A stretch of DNA of 64,000 bases from Oxalobacteraceae bacterium AB_14. Its GTDB lineage: Bacteria; Pseudomonadota; Gammaproteobacteria; Burkholderiales; Burkholderiaceae_D. The position numbers and the translations under genes are program-made. Shown in pieces: positions 50,034 through 59,955 of the stretch. Under the pieces are notes generated by a model. The model did not search any database. It was not told the DNA's origin and worked only from the letters and a program-made list of their open reading frames with translations. Every line of letters begins with the position of its first letter. Position 1 is the first letter of the stretch. The DNA lies in NCBI GenBank assembly GCA_000381565.1, contig KB906725.1, positions 2,651,093 through 2,715,092 of the forward strand, written 5' to 3'.

Positions 50034-51095
50034 TCAGGCCACCGTCACGCGCGCCGCGCCTTCGGCCATGCGGCCGATGACGGCCGCTTCGCCGAAGCCT
50101 TCGCGGCGGAACAGCTCCAGCACTTCGTCGACGCTGGCGGCGTCGCACGACACCAGCAGGCCGCCCGAGGTTTGCGGATCGGTCAGCAGCATGTGCTGTG
50201 CCTGCGAAACCGATGGCGACAAGTCGACATCCTTGCCGTAGGCGTCCCAGTTGCGGCCCGAGGCGCCGGTGAAGTAGCCGTCGTGCGCCAGTTGCTCCAC
50301 GCCCGGCAGCAGCGGGATCCTGGCCATTTCCAGGTGCGCCGTCAGCTTGGCGCCGCGCGCCAGTTCCAGCAGGTGGCCCAGCAGGCCGAAGCCGGTGACG
50401 TCGGTCAGCGCGTGCACGCCGGCCATGTCCGACAGCGCCTTGCCAGGCTTATTGAGCTTGGTGGTGTTGGCGATCATGGCCTGGTAGCCGGCGGCGTCCA
50501 GCTGGTCCTTCTTGAGCGCGGCCGACAGCACGCCCACGCCCAGCGGTTTGCCCAGTATCAGCACGTCGCCGGCCCTGGCGTCGGCGTTGCGCTTGACTTT
50601 GGACGGATGGATCAGGCCCAGTACCACCAGGCCGTAGATCGGTTCGACCGAGTCGATGGTGTGGCCGCCGGCGATCGGGATGCCGGCTTCGGCGCAGATC
50701 GATTCGCCGCCCTTGATGATCTGGCCGATGGTTTCCAGCGGCAGTTTGTTGATCGGCATGCCGACCAGGGCCAGCGCCATGATCGGCGTGCCGCCCATGG
50801 CGTAGACGTCGGAGATGGCGTTGGTGGCGGCGATGCGGCCGAAGTCGAACGCGTCGTCGACGATGGGCATGAAGAAGTCGGTCGTGGCGATCAGCGCCTG
50901 CTCGTCATTGAGCTTGTAGACGGCGGCGTCGTCGGCGGTCTCGATGCCGACCATCAGCTCCTTCGGCACCGGGAAGCCGGACGAATTCTTCAGGATCTCG
51001 GACAGCACGCCGGGCGCGATCTTGCAGCCGCAGCCGCCGCCGTGGGAGAAGGAGGTCAGTTTGATGGTTTCAGGGGTGGTAGCGTCATTAGTCAT
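50034..51095 (-). CDS. selD: Selenophosphate synthetase (SelD/SenC)
   Basis: 353 residues. The N-terminal catalytic loop HGGGCGCK has the Cys (C22) and Lys (K25) equivalent to E. coli Cys17 and Lys20; it uses Cys, not selenocysteine. Nucleotide and metal motifs follow (TTDFFMPIVDD, GGHTIDS). It makes selenophosphate from selenide and ATP. Its start overlaps the senB stop by ATGA, so here it serves selenoneine synthesis (SenC role). It may also feed selenoprotein or selenouridine pathways elsewhere. Confidence 0.95.
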   Translation of the reverse strand: MTNDATTPETIKLTSFSHGGGCGCKIAPGVLSEILKNSSGFPVPKELMVGIETADDAAVYKLNDEQALIATTDFFMPIVDDAFDFGRIAATNAISDVYAMGGTPIMALALVGMPINKLPLETIGQIIKGGESICAEAGIPIAGGHTIDSVEPIYGLVVLGLIHPSKVKRNADARAGDVLILGKPLGVGVLSAALKKDQLDAAGYQAMIANTTKLNKPGKALSDMAGVHALTDVTGFGLLGHLLELARGAKLTAHLEMARIPLLPGVEQLAHDGYFTGASGRNWDAYGKDVDLSPSVSQAQHMLLTDPQTSGGLLVSCDAASVDEVLELFRREGFGEAAVIGRMAEGAARVTVA

Positions 51096-52084
51096 TTTGT
51101 CATTCCTTGTTTGGCCTTGTGCAGCAGATTATCCACCAACTCCAGCAAAGCTGCCTGCTCGGCCGCCGGCGAGAATAAGGGAAGCCGCGCGTCGCACTGG
51201 GCGCGCAGCAGTTCGTAGAAGTCCGGTTCGGCCAGCGCGCGGTCGATCAGCCGCGCCAGCGCGGCGGCGTCGCCGGCCGGGAAGTAGCCGGCGTAGTCGT
51301 CGCCCAGCATGCCGCGATTGCCGCTGATGTCGCTGGCCAGCACCGGCACGCCGCTGCACACCGCTTCGATGATGACGTTGGCGCCGCCCTCCATGCGCGA
51401 GGCGATCGCCATCAGGTGGCTGCGCTTGAGGCGCTGCCGCGTGGCCGCATGGGGCAGGGCGCCCAGCCAGCGGTAGCGCGGGTGGGCCGCCGCCGTCGCC
51501 AGCGCGGCCTGTTCCAGCGCCGGCTCCAGCGCGCCGCCGATGTGGACCAGGCGCGCCCTGGGCGCGGCGACCAGCGCTGCCGCGCGCATGAAGGTCAGCG
51601 GGTCTTTTTCGGAGCGCAGGTGGCCGACCATGACGATGTCCAGATGGCGCCTGTTGGCGCGCGCCGCCGGCTTCAGTGTGGCGGCCGACTGGAAGATCAC
51701 GCTGGCCTTGGCGCGCAGCGGCGCGGGCAGCGCGTCCATGCCGGCCGGCTGCAGCAGCACCAGCGCGCTGGCCTGGCCCAGCGCCGTCTGTGCGCTGGCG
51801 TCGGTCTGGATGTCGCGATACAGGTCGGTCCCGGTCAGCAACAGTATCGACGGCCGCTGCGGACAGGCCAGCGCGTAGGCGTCAAGCGAGGGCGCGGAGC
51901 GGCGCGCGTGCAGCGCGATCAGCAGGTCGGGCGGGGACTGTTCGCCAGATTCCGGCCACTGTTGTGAAATCGATACCCGGTAGCGCGTGCGTAGAAAACG
52001 CGCCCAGCGGCTCGCGCTCTGCCAGTTGCCGTTGTTGGCGCGTGCTGAGGCGGGACTGACGATCCAGATATGGGGTGCGCTCAC
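51092..52084 (-). CDS. senB: Selenosugar synthase SenB
   Basis: 330 residues with a GT-B glycosyltransferase fold: N-terminal IVSPASARANNGNWQSASRWARFL, a mid-protein LDIVMVGHLRSEKDP, and donor-binding RMEGGANVIIEAVCSGVPVLASDISGN. This matches SenB of the selenoneine pathway, which joins selenophosphate-derived selenium to a UDP-sugar to give a selenosugar. It is translationally coupled to selD and diverges from senA by only 34 bp, as in the known sen cluster. Confidence 0.9.
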   Translation of the reverse strand: MSAPHIWIVSPASARANNGNWQSASRWARFLRTRYRVSISQQWPESGEQSPPDLLIALHARRSAPSLDAYALACPQRPSILLLTGTDLYRDIQTDASAQTALGQASALVLLQPAGMDALPAPLRAKASVIFQSAATLKPAARANRRHLDIVMVGHLRSEKDPLTFMRAAALVAAPRARLVHIGGALEPALEQAALATAAAHPRYRWLGALPHAATRQRLKRSHLMAIASRMEGGANVIIEAVCSGVPVLASDISGNRGMLGDDYAGYFPAGDAAALARLIDRALAEPDFYELLRAQCDARLPLFSPAAEQAALLELVDNLLHKAKQGMTK

Positions 52085-52118
52085 TGGTATTTTGGCTAAA
52101 ATTCGTTACAATCGGCTC

Positions 52119-53321
52119 ATGATATCAAGCCCAACTTCGTTCAGGAACGCCACGCCACAGCAGTTGGCGCTGGCGCTGCGGCATGCGCGGGATTATACGC
52201 TGTCGCTGTTCGATTGCTTCGCCGCCGCCGGCATGGACGTGCCGACACGCGTGCCGCAGCTGCGCATCGTCAATCCGCCCTTGTGGGAGCTGGGCCACAT
52301 CGCCTGGTTCGCCGAATGGTTCATCCTGCGCGAGGCCGTCTCCAGCCATCCGGCCGACGCCCACGGCAACTGCCTGCTGAGCAAAGGCGACGATTGGTTC
52401 GATTCGGCGACGGTGCCGCACCGCGCCCGCTGGACGCTGGACCTGCCCAGCACCGGCGCGCTGAAGACCTACTGCCGCGAAGTGCTGGACCGTGTGCTCG
52501 ACAAGCTGTCGCGCGAACCGAACGACGATGCGGCGCTGTATCCCTACCGGCTGGCGCTGGCGCACGAGGACATGCACGGCGAAGCGCTGCTCTACACCTT
52601 GCAGACCCTGGGCCTGGCCGCGCCGGCGCAGGCTGCGCACCATGAGCAGCCGCTGTTCGCGCCGTCGGAGATCGGCTTCCCCGGCGGGACCATCGAACTG
52701 GGCGTCGCCGAGGGGCAGGGCTTCGTGTTCGACAACGAGCGCGAGGCGCACAGCTTCCGGGTGGCGGCGTTCACCATCGACAGCACCCTGGTGAGCAACG
52801 CGCAGTATGCCGATTTCGTCGCCGATGGCGGCTACGACAACCGCCAGTTCTGGAGCAGCGCCGGCGCCGACTGGCTGATGCGCCAGGAGCGCTCGGCGCC
52901 GCGCTATTGGCAGCGCGACGGCGCCCAATGGCGCACCGTGCGCTTCGGGCAGGCGACCACGCTGGCCGGCGCCGAGCCGGTGCGCCATGTGAACCTGTAT
53001 GAGGCGCAGGCCTACTGCGCCTGGGCCGGTCGCCGCCTGCCGACCGAGGCGGAGTGGGAATATGCGGCCTTGTCCGGCCACCCGGCGTTCCGCTGGGGCC
53101 AGCTGTGGGAATGGACGGCGTCGCCGTTCGGGCCTTACCCCGGTTTCAAGGCCGACCGTTATCGCGAATATTCCGAGCCGTGGTTCGATACCCACCAGAG
53201 CTTGCGCGGCGCTTCGTTCGCGACGCCGCTGCGTTTTGATTCGGCCAAATTCCGTAATTTCTTCCTGCCCGAGCGCGACGACTTCTATGCAGGATTCCGC
53301 ACCTGCGCCTGGCCGGGATAG
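52119..53321 (+). CDS. senA: Selenoneine synthase SenA (EgtB-like)
   Basis: 400 residues from ATG 52119. DinB-like N-terminal domain with iron ligands H60 (ELGHIAWFAEWF), H149 and H153 (LAHEDMHGEA), and a C-terminal FGE-type domain (RLPTEAEWEYAAL, LRGASFATP, KFRNFFLPERDDF). The sequence differs clearly from the EgtB at 34512-35774, and its neighbours are senB and selD, which identifies SenA. It couples hercynine with a selenosugar using oxygen, giving selenoneine. Hercynine would come from EgtD. Confidence 0.92.
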   Translation: MISSPTSFRNATPQQLALALRHARDYTLSLFDCFAAAGMDVPTRVPQLRIVNPPLWELGHIAWFAEWFILREAVSSHPADAHGNCLLSKGDDWFDSATVPHRARWTLDLPSTGALKTYCREVLDRVLDKLSREPNDDAALYPYRLALAHEDMHGEALLYTLQTLGLAAPAQAAHHEQPLFAPSEIGFPGGTIELGVAEGQGFVFDNEREAHSFRVAAFTIDSTLVSNAQYADFVADGGYDNRQFWSSAGADWLMRQERSAPRYWQRDGAQWRTVRFGQATTLAGAEPVRHVNLYEAQAYCAWAGRRLPTEAEWEYAALSGHPAFRWGQLWEWTASPFGPYPGFKADRYREYSEPWFDTHQSLRGASFATPLRFDSAKFRNFFLPERDDFYAGFRTCAWPG

Positions 53322-53391
53322 TTCAACAATAAGAACGCTTTTTTGCTTGCGCTCTGCTATTCTTTTCTTTTCGAAGAAAAAGGCGCACCCC

Positions 53392-54681
<1,290 letters not shown>

Positions 54682-54799
54682 AGGCCTGCCGGGTCATCCC
54701 GCTGGCTCGCGGGGCCATGCCGTTGTGGCGCGGATGGTATGGAGAGAGGATTGTTTTTCTATATACTTTTCGCTTTCAAACCGTGCACTGCGAGCCAGT

Positions 54800-56119
54800 A
54801 TGAGTTTTCAAGCCTTACCCCGCCATCTGGCCTTGCTGGTGCTGGCCGCCGCGCTGAACGCTTGCGGCGGCGGTTCCGCCTCTTCCGTTCCGACCACCGA
54901 CACCACCGCCGCCGCCACCATCACCGGCACCGAGCCTGATACCACCGGGACCATTGCCATCGTCGGGGTGCCGCAGCCGGTCAAATTGCCCAGCGGCGCA
55001 GCGTTGGCCGGCATGGGTGACGCGTTGGTCGTCGGCGATCATATCGTGGTGCGTTCCTTCTCCGATTCCAGCATTACCGTCAGTGGCAACAAGGTACATC
55101 CGCGCACGCGATTGAGTGTGCTGGACCAGGACGGCGTGCTGGTTTCCAGCACCGACTATGGTTTCACTTTGGCCGCCGGCTACACCGGCGAGTGGCAGAT
55201 GCTGCCTTCGCCGGACGGCTTCGTGATGGTGCAATCGGGGCCCGGCGCCAGGTTGCTGCATTTCGACACGCAGGCGAAGCTGGTCGGCGAGCCGCTGGAA
55301 CTGTATCCGGCCGTCGCCGCCACCTCCACCACCGAGCTGGCGGCGGCGGAAAGCAGCGCGGCAGTGGACGGCAACGGTTTTTGGCTGGTCACCACCTTCT
55401 CGCTGCTGCCGGTCACTGAAAAGACACAGTACCTGCTCAAGCTGTGCAAGTTCGATTTCAATGGCCGGCAGTTGACGCCACCGTTCGAGATTTCGACATC
55501 GGCCCTGCATCCGCATATCGCCGCGACGGGCGGCGCGGTGCTGGCAGGGTGGCTGGAAGGGGGCGGCGCGATGGTGGCCATGTGGCCGAAAGGACTGGGT
55601 GCGCCGGTCCTGCATTCGCTGGGCACCAGTGGCGCGCAGCCTTACCCGATTGTGCTCGATACGAACGGCAAGTTGGGCGTGCTATGGAACGGCAAAGCCA
55701 CGCTGACCAGTCCAGGTGGCGTGATGGGCGTGGCGATTGACAAGAACGGCGCCGCTGTGCTGCCCGCGGGCCGCACCGATCTTGCGCAGGAGACCTTGTC
55801 CAGCCACTGGCCGGGCAACGGCCGGATGGCCGAAGTGGATGCGCGCGTGTACAAAGGCAGCCTGCTGCTGGCCGATGTGGCGGTTGGTTCCTACGGCCCC
55901 GGCGATCCGGTGACGGATGTGATGGTGCTGGCCGATTACGGCGTCGGCACGGCGGCCCTGTCGGCGCAGAAATCCCTGATCTTCCGCATCAAGGTGACTG
56001 GCACTGGCTCGGTGCTGGGCAGCTATCCGGTGATGCGGCAAATGCTGTTCGCCGATCACGCCACGCTGCTGTTCGGCGACGAGAACCACCTGGAGGCGGC
56101 GCGCATCACCCGCAATTGA
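54800..56119 (+). CDS. Lipoprotein of unknown function
   Basis: 439 residues from ATG 54800. A lipoprotein signal ends LNACGGG. A Thr/Ala-rich linker follows (about 25-50), then repeating short beta-strand-like segments with hydrophobic/Gly patterns (GYTGEWQMLPSPDGFVMVQ, AAVDGNGFWLVTTFSLLP), suggesting a beta-propeller. No family was recognised. It appears to be a single gene; neighbours do not suggest a role. Confidence 0.75.
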   Translation: MSFQALPRHLALLVLAAALNACGGGSASSVPTTDTTAAATITGTEPDTTGTIAIVGVPQPVKLPSGAALAGMGDALVVGDHIVVRSFSDSSITVSGNKVHPRTRLSVLDQDGVLVSSTDYGFTLAAGYTGEWQMLPSPDGFVMVQSGPGARLLHFDTQAKLVGEPLELYPAVAATSTTELAAAESSAAVDGNGFWLVTTFSLLPVTEKTQYLLKLCKFDFNGRQLTPPFEISTSALHPHIAATGGAVLAGWLEGGGAMVAMWPKGLGAPVLHSLGTSGAQPYPIVLDTNGKLGVLWNGKATLTSPGGVMGVAIDKNGAAVLPAGRTDLAQETLSSHWPGNGRMAEVDARVYKGSLLLADVAVGSYGPGDPVTDVMVLADYGVGTAALSAQKSLIFRIKVTGTGSVLGSYPVMRQMLFADHATLLFGDENHLEAARITRN

Positions 56120-56144
56120 GGAGCGCGCCGCCGTTGCGCGGGTT

Positions 56145-57377
56145 TTAGATCAGCGATTCCGCCAGGTCGCGCAGGTCGTCCGCGTATTCCAGCTCATTGA
56201 GTTCCCTGCGGGCGACGCCGCTGCGCCAGGCCGCGGTGGCGATCTTCGGCGTAACGCCGCTCAGCAAGCGCGGGTCCAGCAGGCCAGGCACCACATAGTC
56301 CTTGCCGAAGCGGGCGTCGCTGCGCGCCATGTCGGCCAGCGCCACCACGCAGGCGCGCTTCATTTCCTGGTTGATGGTCGAGGCGCCGCAATCGAGCGCC
56401 GCGCGGAACAGGTAAGGGAAGCACAGCGCGTTGTTGATCTGGTTCGGATAGTCCGAACGGCCGGTGGCGATGATGGCGTCCGGCGCCACTTCGCGCACCA
56501 GTTCCGGACGCAGCTCCGGCTCCGGATTGGCCAGCGTGAAGACGATGGGCTGCGGCTTCATGCGCTCGATGTCGAGCGGCGAGAGCACGCCGGGACCGGA
56601 CACGCCGAGGAACACGTCCGCGCCTTCCATCACGTCGGACAATTTGCTGGCGCTGGTGTCCTGCCCCCAGGCGGCTTTTTCGCCGTCCAGATTGCGCGCG
56701 GTGGTCAGCACGCCCTTGCTGTCGCAGACGAAGATATTGCGACGTTGCGCGCCCAGGTCGACCAGCAGTTCCAGGCAGGCGATGGCGGCGGCGCCGGCGC
56801 CGGAGCAGACGATCTTCACGGTGGCGATATCGCGGCCGGTCATCTCGATCGCGTTCAGCATGCCGGCGCCGACCACGATGGCGGTGCCGTGCTGGTCGTC
56901 ATGGAACACCGGGATCGACAGGCGCTCGCGCAGCTTGCGCTCGATGTAGAAGCATTCCGGCGCCTTGATGTCCTCCAGGTTGATGCCGCCGAAGGTCGGG
57001 TGCAGCGCGGCGACGATCTCGATCAGCTTATCGGGATCGGTTTCGTCGATCTCGATGTCGAAGGCATCGATGCCGGCGAATTTTTTGAACAGCACCACTT
57101 TGCCTTCCATCACAGGCTTGCCGGCCAGCGCGCCGATGTTGCCCAGGCCGAGCACCGCCGTGCCGTTGGTGATCACGCCGACCAGGTTGCCCTTGGCCGT
57201 GTACTCGTAGGCCTTGGCCGGATCGCGCTGGATTTCCACGCACGGCGCGGCCACGCCAGGCGAATACGCCAGCGCCAGGTCTTCCTGGGTGGCGACGCTC
57301 TTGGTCACTTCGATGGCGATCTTGCCGGCGCTGCCGGCACGGTGGTAGGCCAGCGCTTTTTGTTCGATGGTGCTCAT
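56145..57377 (-). CDS. NADP-type malic enzyme, short form
   Basis: 410 residues: N-terminal malic domain with LALAYSPGVAAPC and TNGTAVLGLGNIGA, catalytic VFHDDQHGTA, and NAD(P)-binding VCSGAGAAAIACLE. The phosphotransacetylase-like C-terminal domain of the long MaeB form is absent. It decarboxylates malate to pyruvate. It follows gdhA on the same strand but a terminator lies between, so it is probably its own unit. Confidence 0.95.
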   Translation of the reverse strand: MSTIEQKALAYHRAGSAGKIAIEVTKSVATQEDLALAYSPGVAAPCVEIQRDPAKAYEYTAKGNLVGVITNGTAVLGLGNIGALAGKPVMEGKVVLFKKFAGIDAFDIEIDETDPDKLIEIVAALHPTFGGINLEDIKAPECFYIERKLRERLSIPVFHDDQHGTAIVVGAGMLNAIEMTGRDIATVKIVCSGAGAAAIACLELLVDLGAQRRNIFVCDSKGVLTTARNLDGEKAAWGQDTSASKLSDVMEGADVFLGVSGPGVLSPLDIERMKPQPIVFTLANPEPELRPELVREVAPDAIIATGRSDYPNQINNALCFPYLFRAALDCGASTINQEMKRACVVALADMARSDARFGKDYVVPGLLDPRLLSGVTPKIATAAWRSGVARRELNELEYADDLRDLAESLI

Positions 57378-57410
57378 GGTGTCCTCGTTATTTTGTTGGC
57401 TCTGAATGCG

Positions 57411-57446
57411 AAAAGCGCCCGCACGGGCCGAAGCCGGTGCAGGCGC
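57411..57446 (-). terminator. Rho-independent terminator of gdhA
   Basis: On the minus strand GCGCCTGCACC and the matching GTGCGGGCGC form a GC-rich stem-loop, followed by TTTT, 21 bp after the gdhA stop. Confidence 0.7.
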
Positions 57447-57467
57447 AAACTGCTGGGGATTAGTGGA

Positions 57468-58760
57468 TCATGGATACAGGCCGCGCACTTCGCGCGCTTG
57501 CAGCACGCGGGTGCACGCCAGGATGAAGGTGGCGGTGCGCAGCGTGACCTTCTTGTCCTGCGACACCGACCATACGGCGTTGAAGGCGTCCTGCATGATG
57601 CGGGTCAGGCGGGCGTTGATCTCGTCCTCGCTCCAGAAGAAGCTGGAGAAATCCTGCACCCATTCAAAGTACGACACGGTCACGCCGCCGGCGTTGGCCA
57701 GCACGTCCGGCACGATCAGCACGTCCTTGTCGGTCAGGATGTCGTCCGCTTCCGGGGTGGTCGGGCCGTTGGCGCCTTCCAGGATGATCTTGGTGCGGAT
57801 GGTCGGCGCGTTGGCGGCGGTGATCTGCTGTTCCAGCGCGGCCGGAATCAGGATGTCCGATTCGATGCCCCAGAACGCGTCGCGGTCGAGGAAGGCTTCG
57901 GCGCCGGGGAAGCCGGTCACGCTGCCGCATTCGGCGACGTGCTGGTGCAGACTTGCCACATCCAGGCCGCCCTGGTTGACGACGGTGCCGGTGTGATCCT
58001 GCACGGCGATGATCTTGGAGCCAGCTTCCGCGAACATGGTCGCTGCCACGCCGCCGACGTTACCGAAGCCCTGGATCGCCACACGAGCGCCTTGGATCGC
58101 CACGCCGCGCTTGGCGGCGGCTTCGCGTCCCACCACGAACACGCCGCGGCCGGTCGCTTCGCGGCGGCCCAGCGAGCCGCCCAGCGAGATAGGCTTGCCG
58201 GTGACGACGCCGGTCGACAGGTTACCTTCGATCATGGCGTAGGAGTCCATCATCCATGCCATCACCTGTTCGTTGGTGTTGACGTCCGGCGCCGGGATGT
58301 CCTTGTTTGGTCCGATGATCAGCGAGATCTCGCTGGTGTAGCGGCGGGTCAGGCGCTGCAGTTCGCCGCGGGACAGGGTCTTCGGATCGACACGGATGCC
58401 GCCTTTGGCGCCGCCGTATGGCACGTTCACCGCCGCGTTTTTGACGGTCATCCATGCCGACAGGGCCATCACTTCGGACAGGGTCACGTCCTGGTGGAAG
58501 CGCACGCCGCCCTTGCCTGGACCACGCGACATATTGTGCTGGACGCGATAGCCTTCGTAGTGGGCGATCGAGCCGTCATCGCGCTCGATCGGCACGTCGA
58601 CGGTCAGGATGCGCTTCGGGCGCTTCAGGGTTTCGACCCAGCGCGACAGGCTGCCCAGGTGCGGGGTGACGCGGTCGATCTGCTGCAGGTAGACGCCCCA
58701 AGGGCCCAGGTCTTCTGGATTGAGGTAGGAAGGCAGTGCGTGTGCTTGTACAGTGGTCAT
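57468..58760 (-). CDS. gdhA: Glutamate dehydrogenase
   Basis: 430 residues, start at ATG 58760 (MTTVQAHALPSYLNPEDL); the open frame further upstream lacks coding character. Substrate-binding VNVPYGGAKGGIRVDP with catalytic Lys, PAPDVNTNEQVMAWM, and the dinucleotide-binding VAIQGFGNVGG identify a Glu/Leu/Phe/Val dehydrogenase of the GdhA type. It links glutamate and 2-oxoglutarate. It is monocistronic, with a terminator behind it. The 220-bp gap before it contains its promoter and a chromosomal repeat. Confidence 0.96.
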   Translation of the reverse strand: MTTVQAHALPSYLNPEDLGPWGVYLQQIDRVTPHLGSLSRWVETLKRPKRILTVDVPIERDDGSIAHYEGYRVQHNMSRGPGKGGVRFHQDVTLSEVMALSAWMTVKNAAVNVPYGGAKGGIRVDPKTLSRGELQRLTRRYTSEISLIIGPNKDIPAPDVNTNEQVMAWMMDSYAMIEGNLSTGVVTGKPISLGGSLGRREATGRGVFVVGREAAAKRGVAIQGARVAIQGFGNVGGVAATMFAEAGSKIIAVQDHTGTVVNQGGLDVASLHQHVAECGSVTGFPGAEAFLDRDAFWGIESDILIPAALEQQITAANAPTIRTKIILEGANGPTTPEADDILTDKDVLIVPDVLANAGGVTVSYFEWVQDFSSFFWSEDEINARLTRIMQDAFNAVWSVSQDKKVTLRTATFILACTRVLQAREVRGLYP

Positions 58761-58918
58761 GCTCAAGTCTCCGTTTGGAATTCGTGGCTGAAGGCCGCTC
58801 GTGGCGCGCTTCAAGTGGAGCGAATCATAGGATGGGAGACTGAAAACGGGCCAATGCTGTATGCGCATTCGGTTATGCAAAAAATGCATAGTTATGGGAT
58901 TGGTGCGGCACCGGAGTC

Positions 58919-58972
58919 ATTCCCGCGCAGGCGGGAATCCATACTAAGCATGGGTTCCCGCCTGCGCGGGAA
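58919..58972. repeat. Intergenic inverted repeat (REP-like)
   Basis: ATTCCCGCGCAGGCGGGAAT is itself palindromic and is followed, after a short spacer, by an inverted copy TTCCCGCCTGCGCGGGAA. The whole 54-bp structure is a familiar type of dispersed intergenic repeat in beta- and gammaproteobacteria. It lies just past the LysR stop and may also end its transcript. Confidence 0.65.
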
Positions 58973-58980
58973 CGACGGTC

Positions 58981-59943
58981 TTAGCGTTCGGAGATGGCTA
59001 CGCGGCGTTTGCGGCCGCTATCTTTTTGCTGCTGTTCCAGGAACTCCCACAGCCGTTCGACGATGGCCTTGCCGCGCCGGTGCGCCGACGGGCGCTCGCG
59101 GTACAGGCGGATTTCCATCTCGATTTCCCATTCCGAGGCGCCGCCGTCGGCGCGCGCCAGCTGCTTTTGCTTGAGCTCCCGCGTGACCGCCGATTCGGGC
59201 AGGAAGGCCACGCCGCGGCCTTCCAGCGCCATCATCTTCAGGCCTTCGGCCATGTCGGTTTCGTAGTGCGGGTCCAGGTGCAGCGGGGTCTTGGCGTCGG
59301 TCAGGATCAGCTCCACCATGCGGCCAAGATAGGCGTTGTTGGTGTACGATAAAAACGGCAGCGGCTCTTTTTTGGTGCCGGGCAGCGTGAATTCCGGCGC
59401 CTTGTTCTTGTCGCAGCGGGCGTAGGCGCGCAGCGATTCGCGGCCCATCACCAGCATGTCGTAGCGGCCCGGATCGAGCTGCACCGGCTGGCGCGGATGG
59501 TGGTAGCACAGCAGCAGGTCGCAGCCGCCTTCGACCAGCTGCATCACCGCGTCGTGCACGTTGAGCGCCATCAGGCGGCTGCTGATCGGCGCAAAGTCCT
59601 GCTCCAGGGCGGTCAGCCATTTCGGCACGAAGGTCAGCGACAGCGTGTGCGGCACCGCCAGGTCGATGCTGGTCTGCGCGGCGGCGCGCTTGGAGCGCAG
59701 CATGTCGCGCGCGCCGTTGATCTGCGCCAGCATCTCCAGCGCCTGCTCGTAGAACACGATGCCGGCCGGCGTCAGGCGCGTGGGATACGAGGTGCGGTCG
59801 ATCAGGTCCGTGCCCAGCCAGTTCTCCAGCGACTGGATGCGGCGGGAGAAGGCGGGCTGCGTCACGTGCCGCAGCGCCGCCGAGCGGCTGAAATTATTGG
59901 TCTCGACCAGCGAGATGAAGTCTTCCAGCCATTTGGTTTCCAT
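58981..59943 (-). CDS. LysR-family regulator
   Basis: 320 residues. N-terminal HTH (FISLVETNNFSRSAALRHVTQPAFSRRIQSLENWLGTDLI). A substrate-binding domain follows, with a basic C-terminal tail (KDSGRKRRVAISER). It lies downstream of the MFS gene on the same strand (12 bp), so it is probably in the MarR-MFS-LysR unit. The target is unknown. Confidence 0.92.
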   Translation of the reverse strand: METKWLEDFISLVETNNFSRSAALRHVTQPAFSRRIQSLENWLGTDLIDRTSYPTRLTPAGIVFYEQALEMLAQINGARDMLRSKRAAAQTSIDLAVPHTLSLTFVPKWLTALEQDFAPISSRLMALNVHDAVMQLVEGGCDLLLCYHHPRQPVQLDPGRYDMLVMGRESLRAYARCDKNKAPEFTLPGTKKEPLPFLSYTNNAYLGRMVELILTDAKTPLHLDPHYETDMAEGLKMMALEGRGVAFLPESAVTRELKQKQLARADGGASEWEIEMEIRLYRERPSAHRRGKAIVERLWEFLEQQQKDSGRKRRVAISER

Positions 59944-59955
59944 GCGCGTTTCCTT

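Noticed and set aside
56745..59174. 809-residue open frame on the plus strand
   Set aside because: Runs antisense through malic enzyme, gdhA and a LysR gene; composition of a shadow frame.
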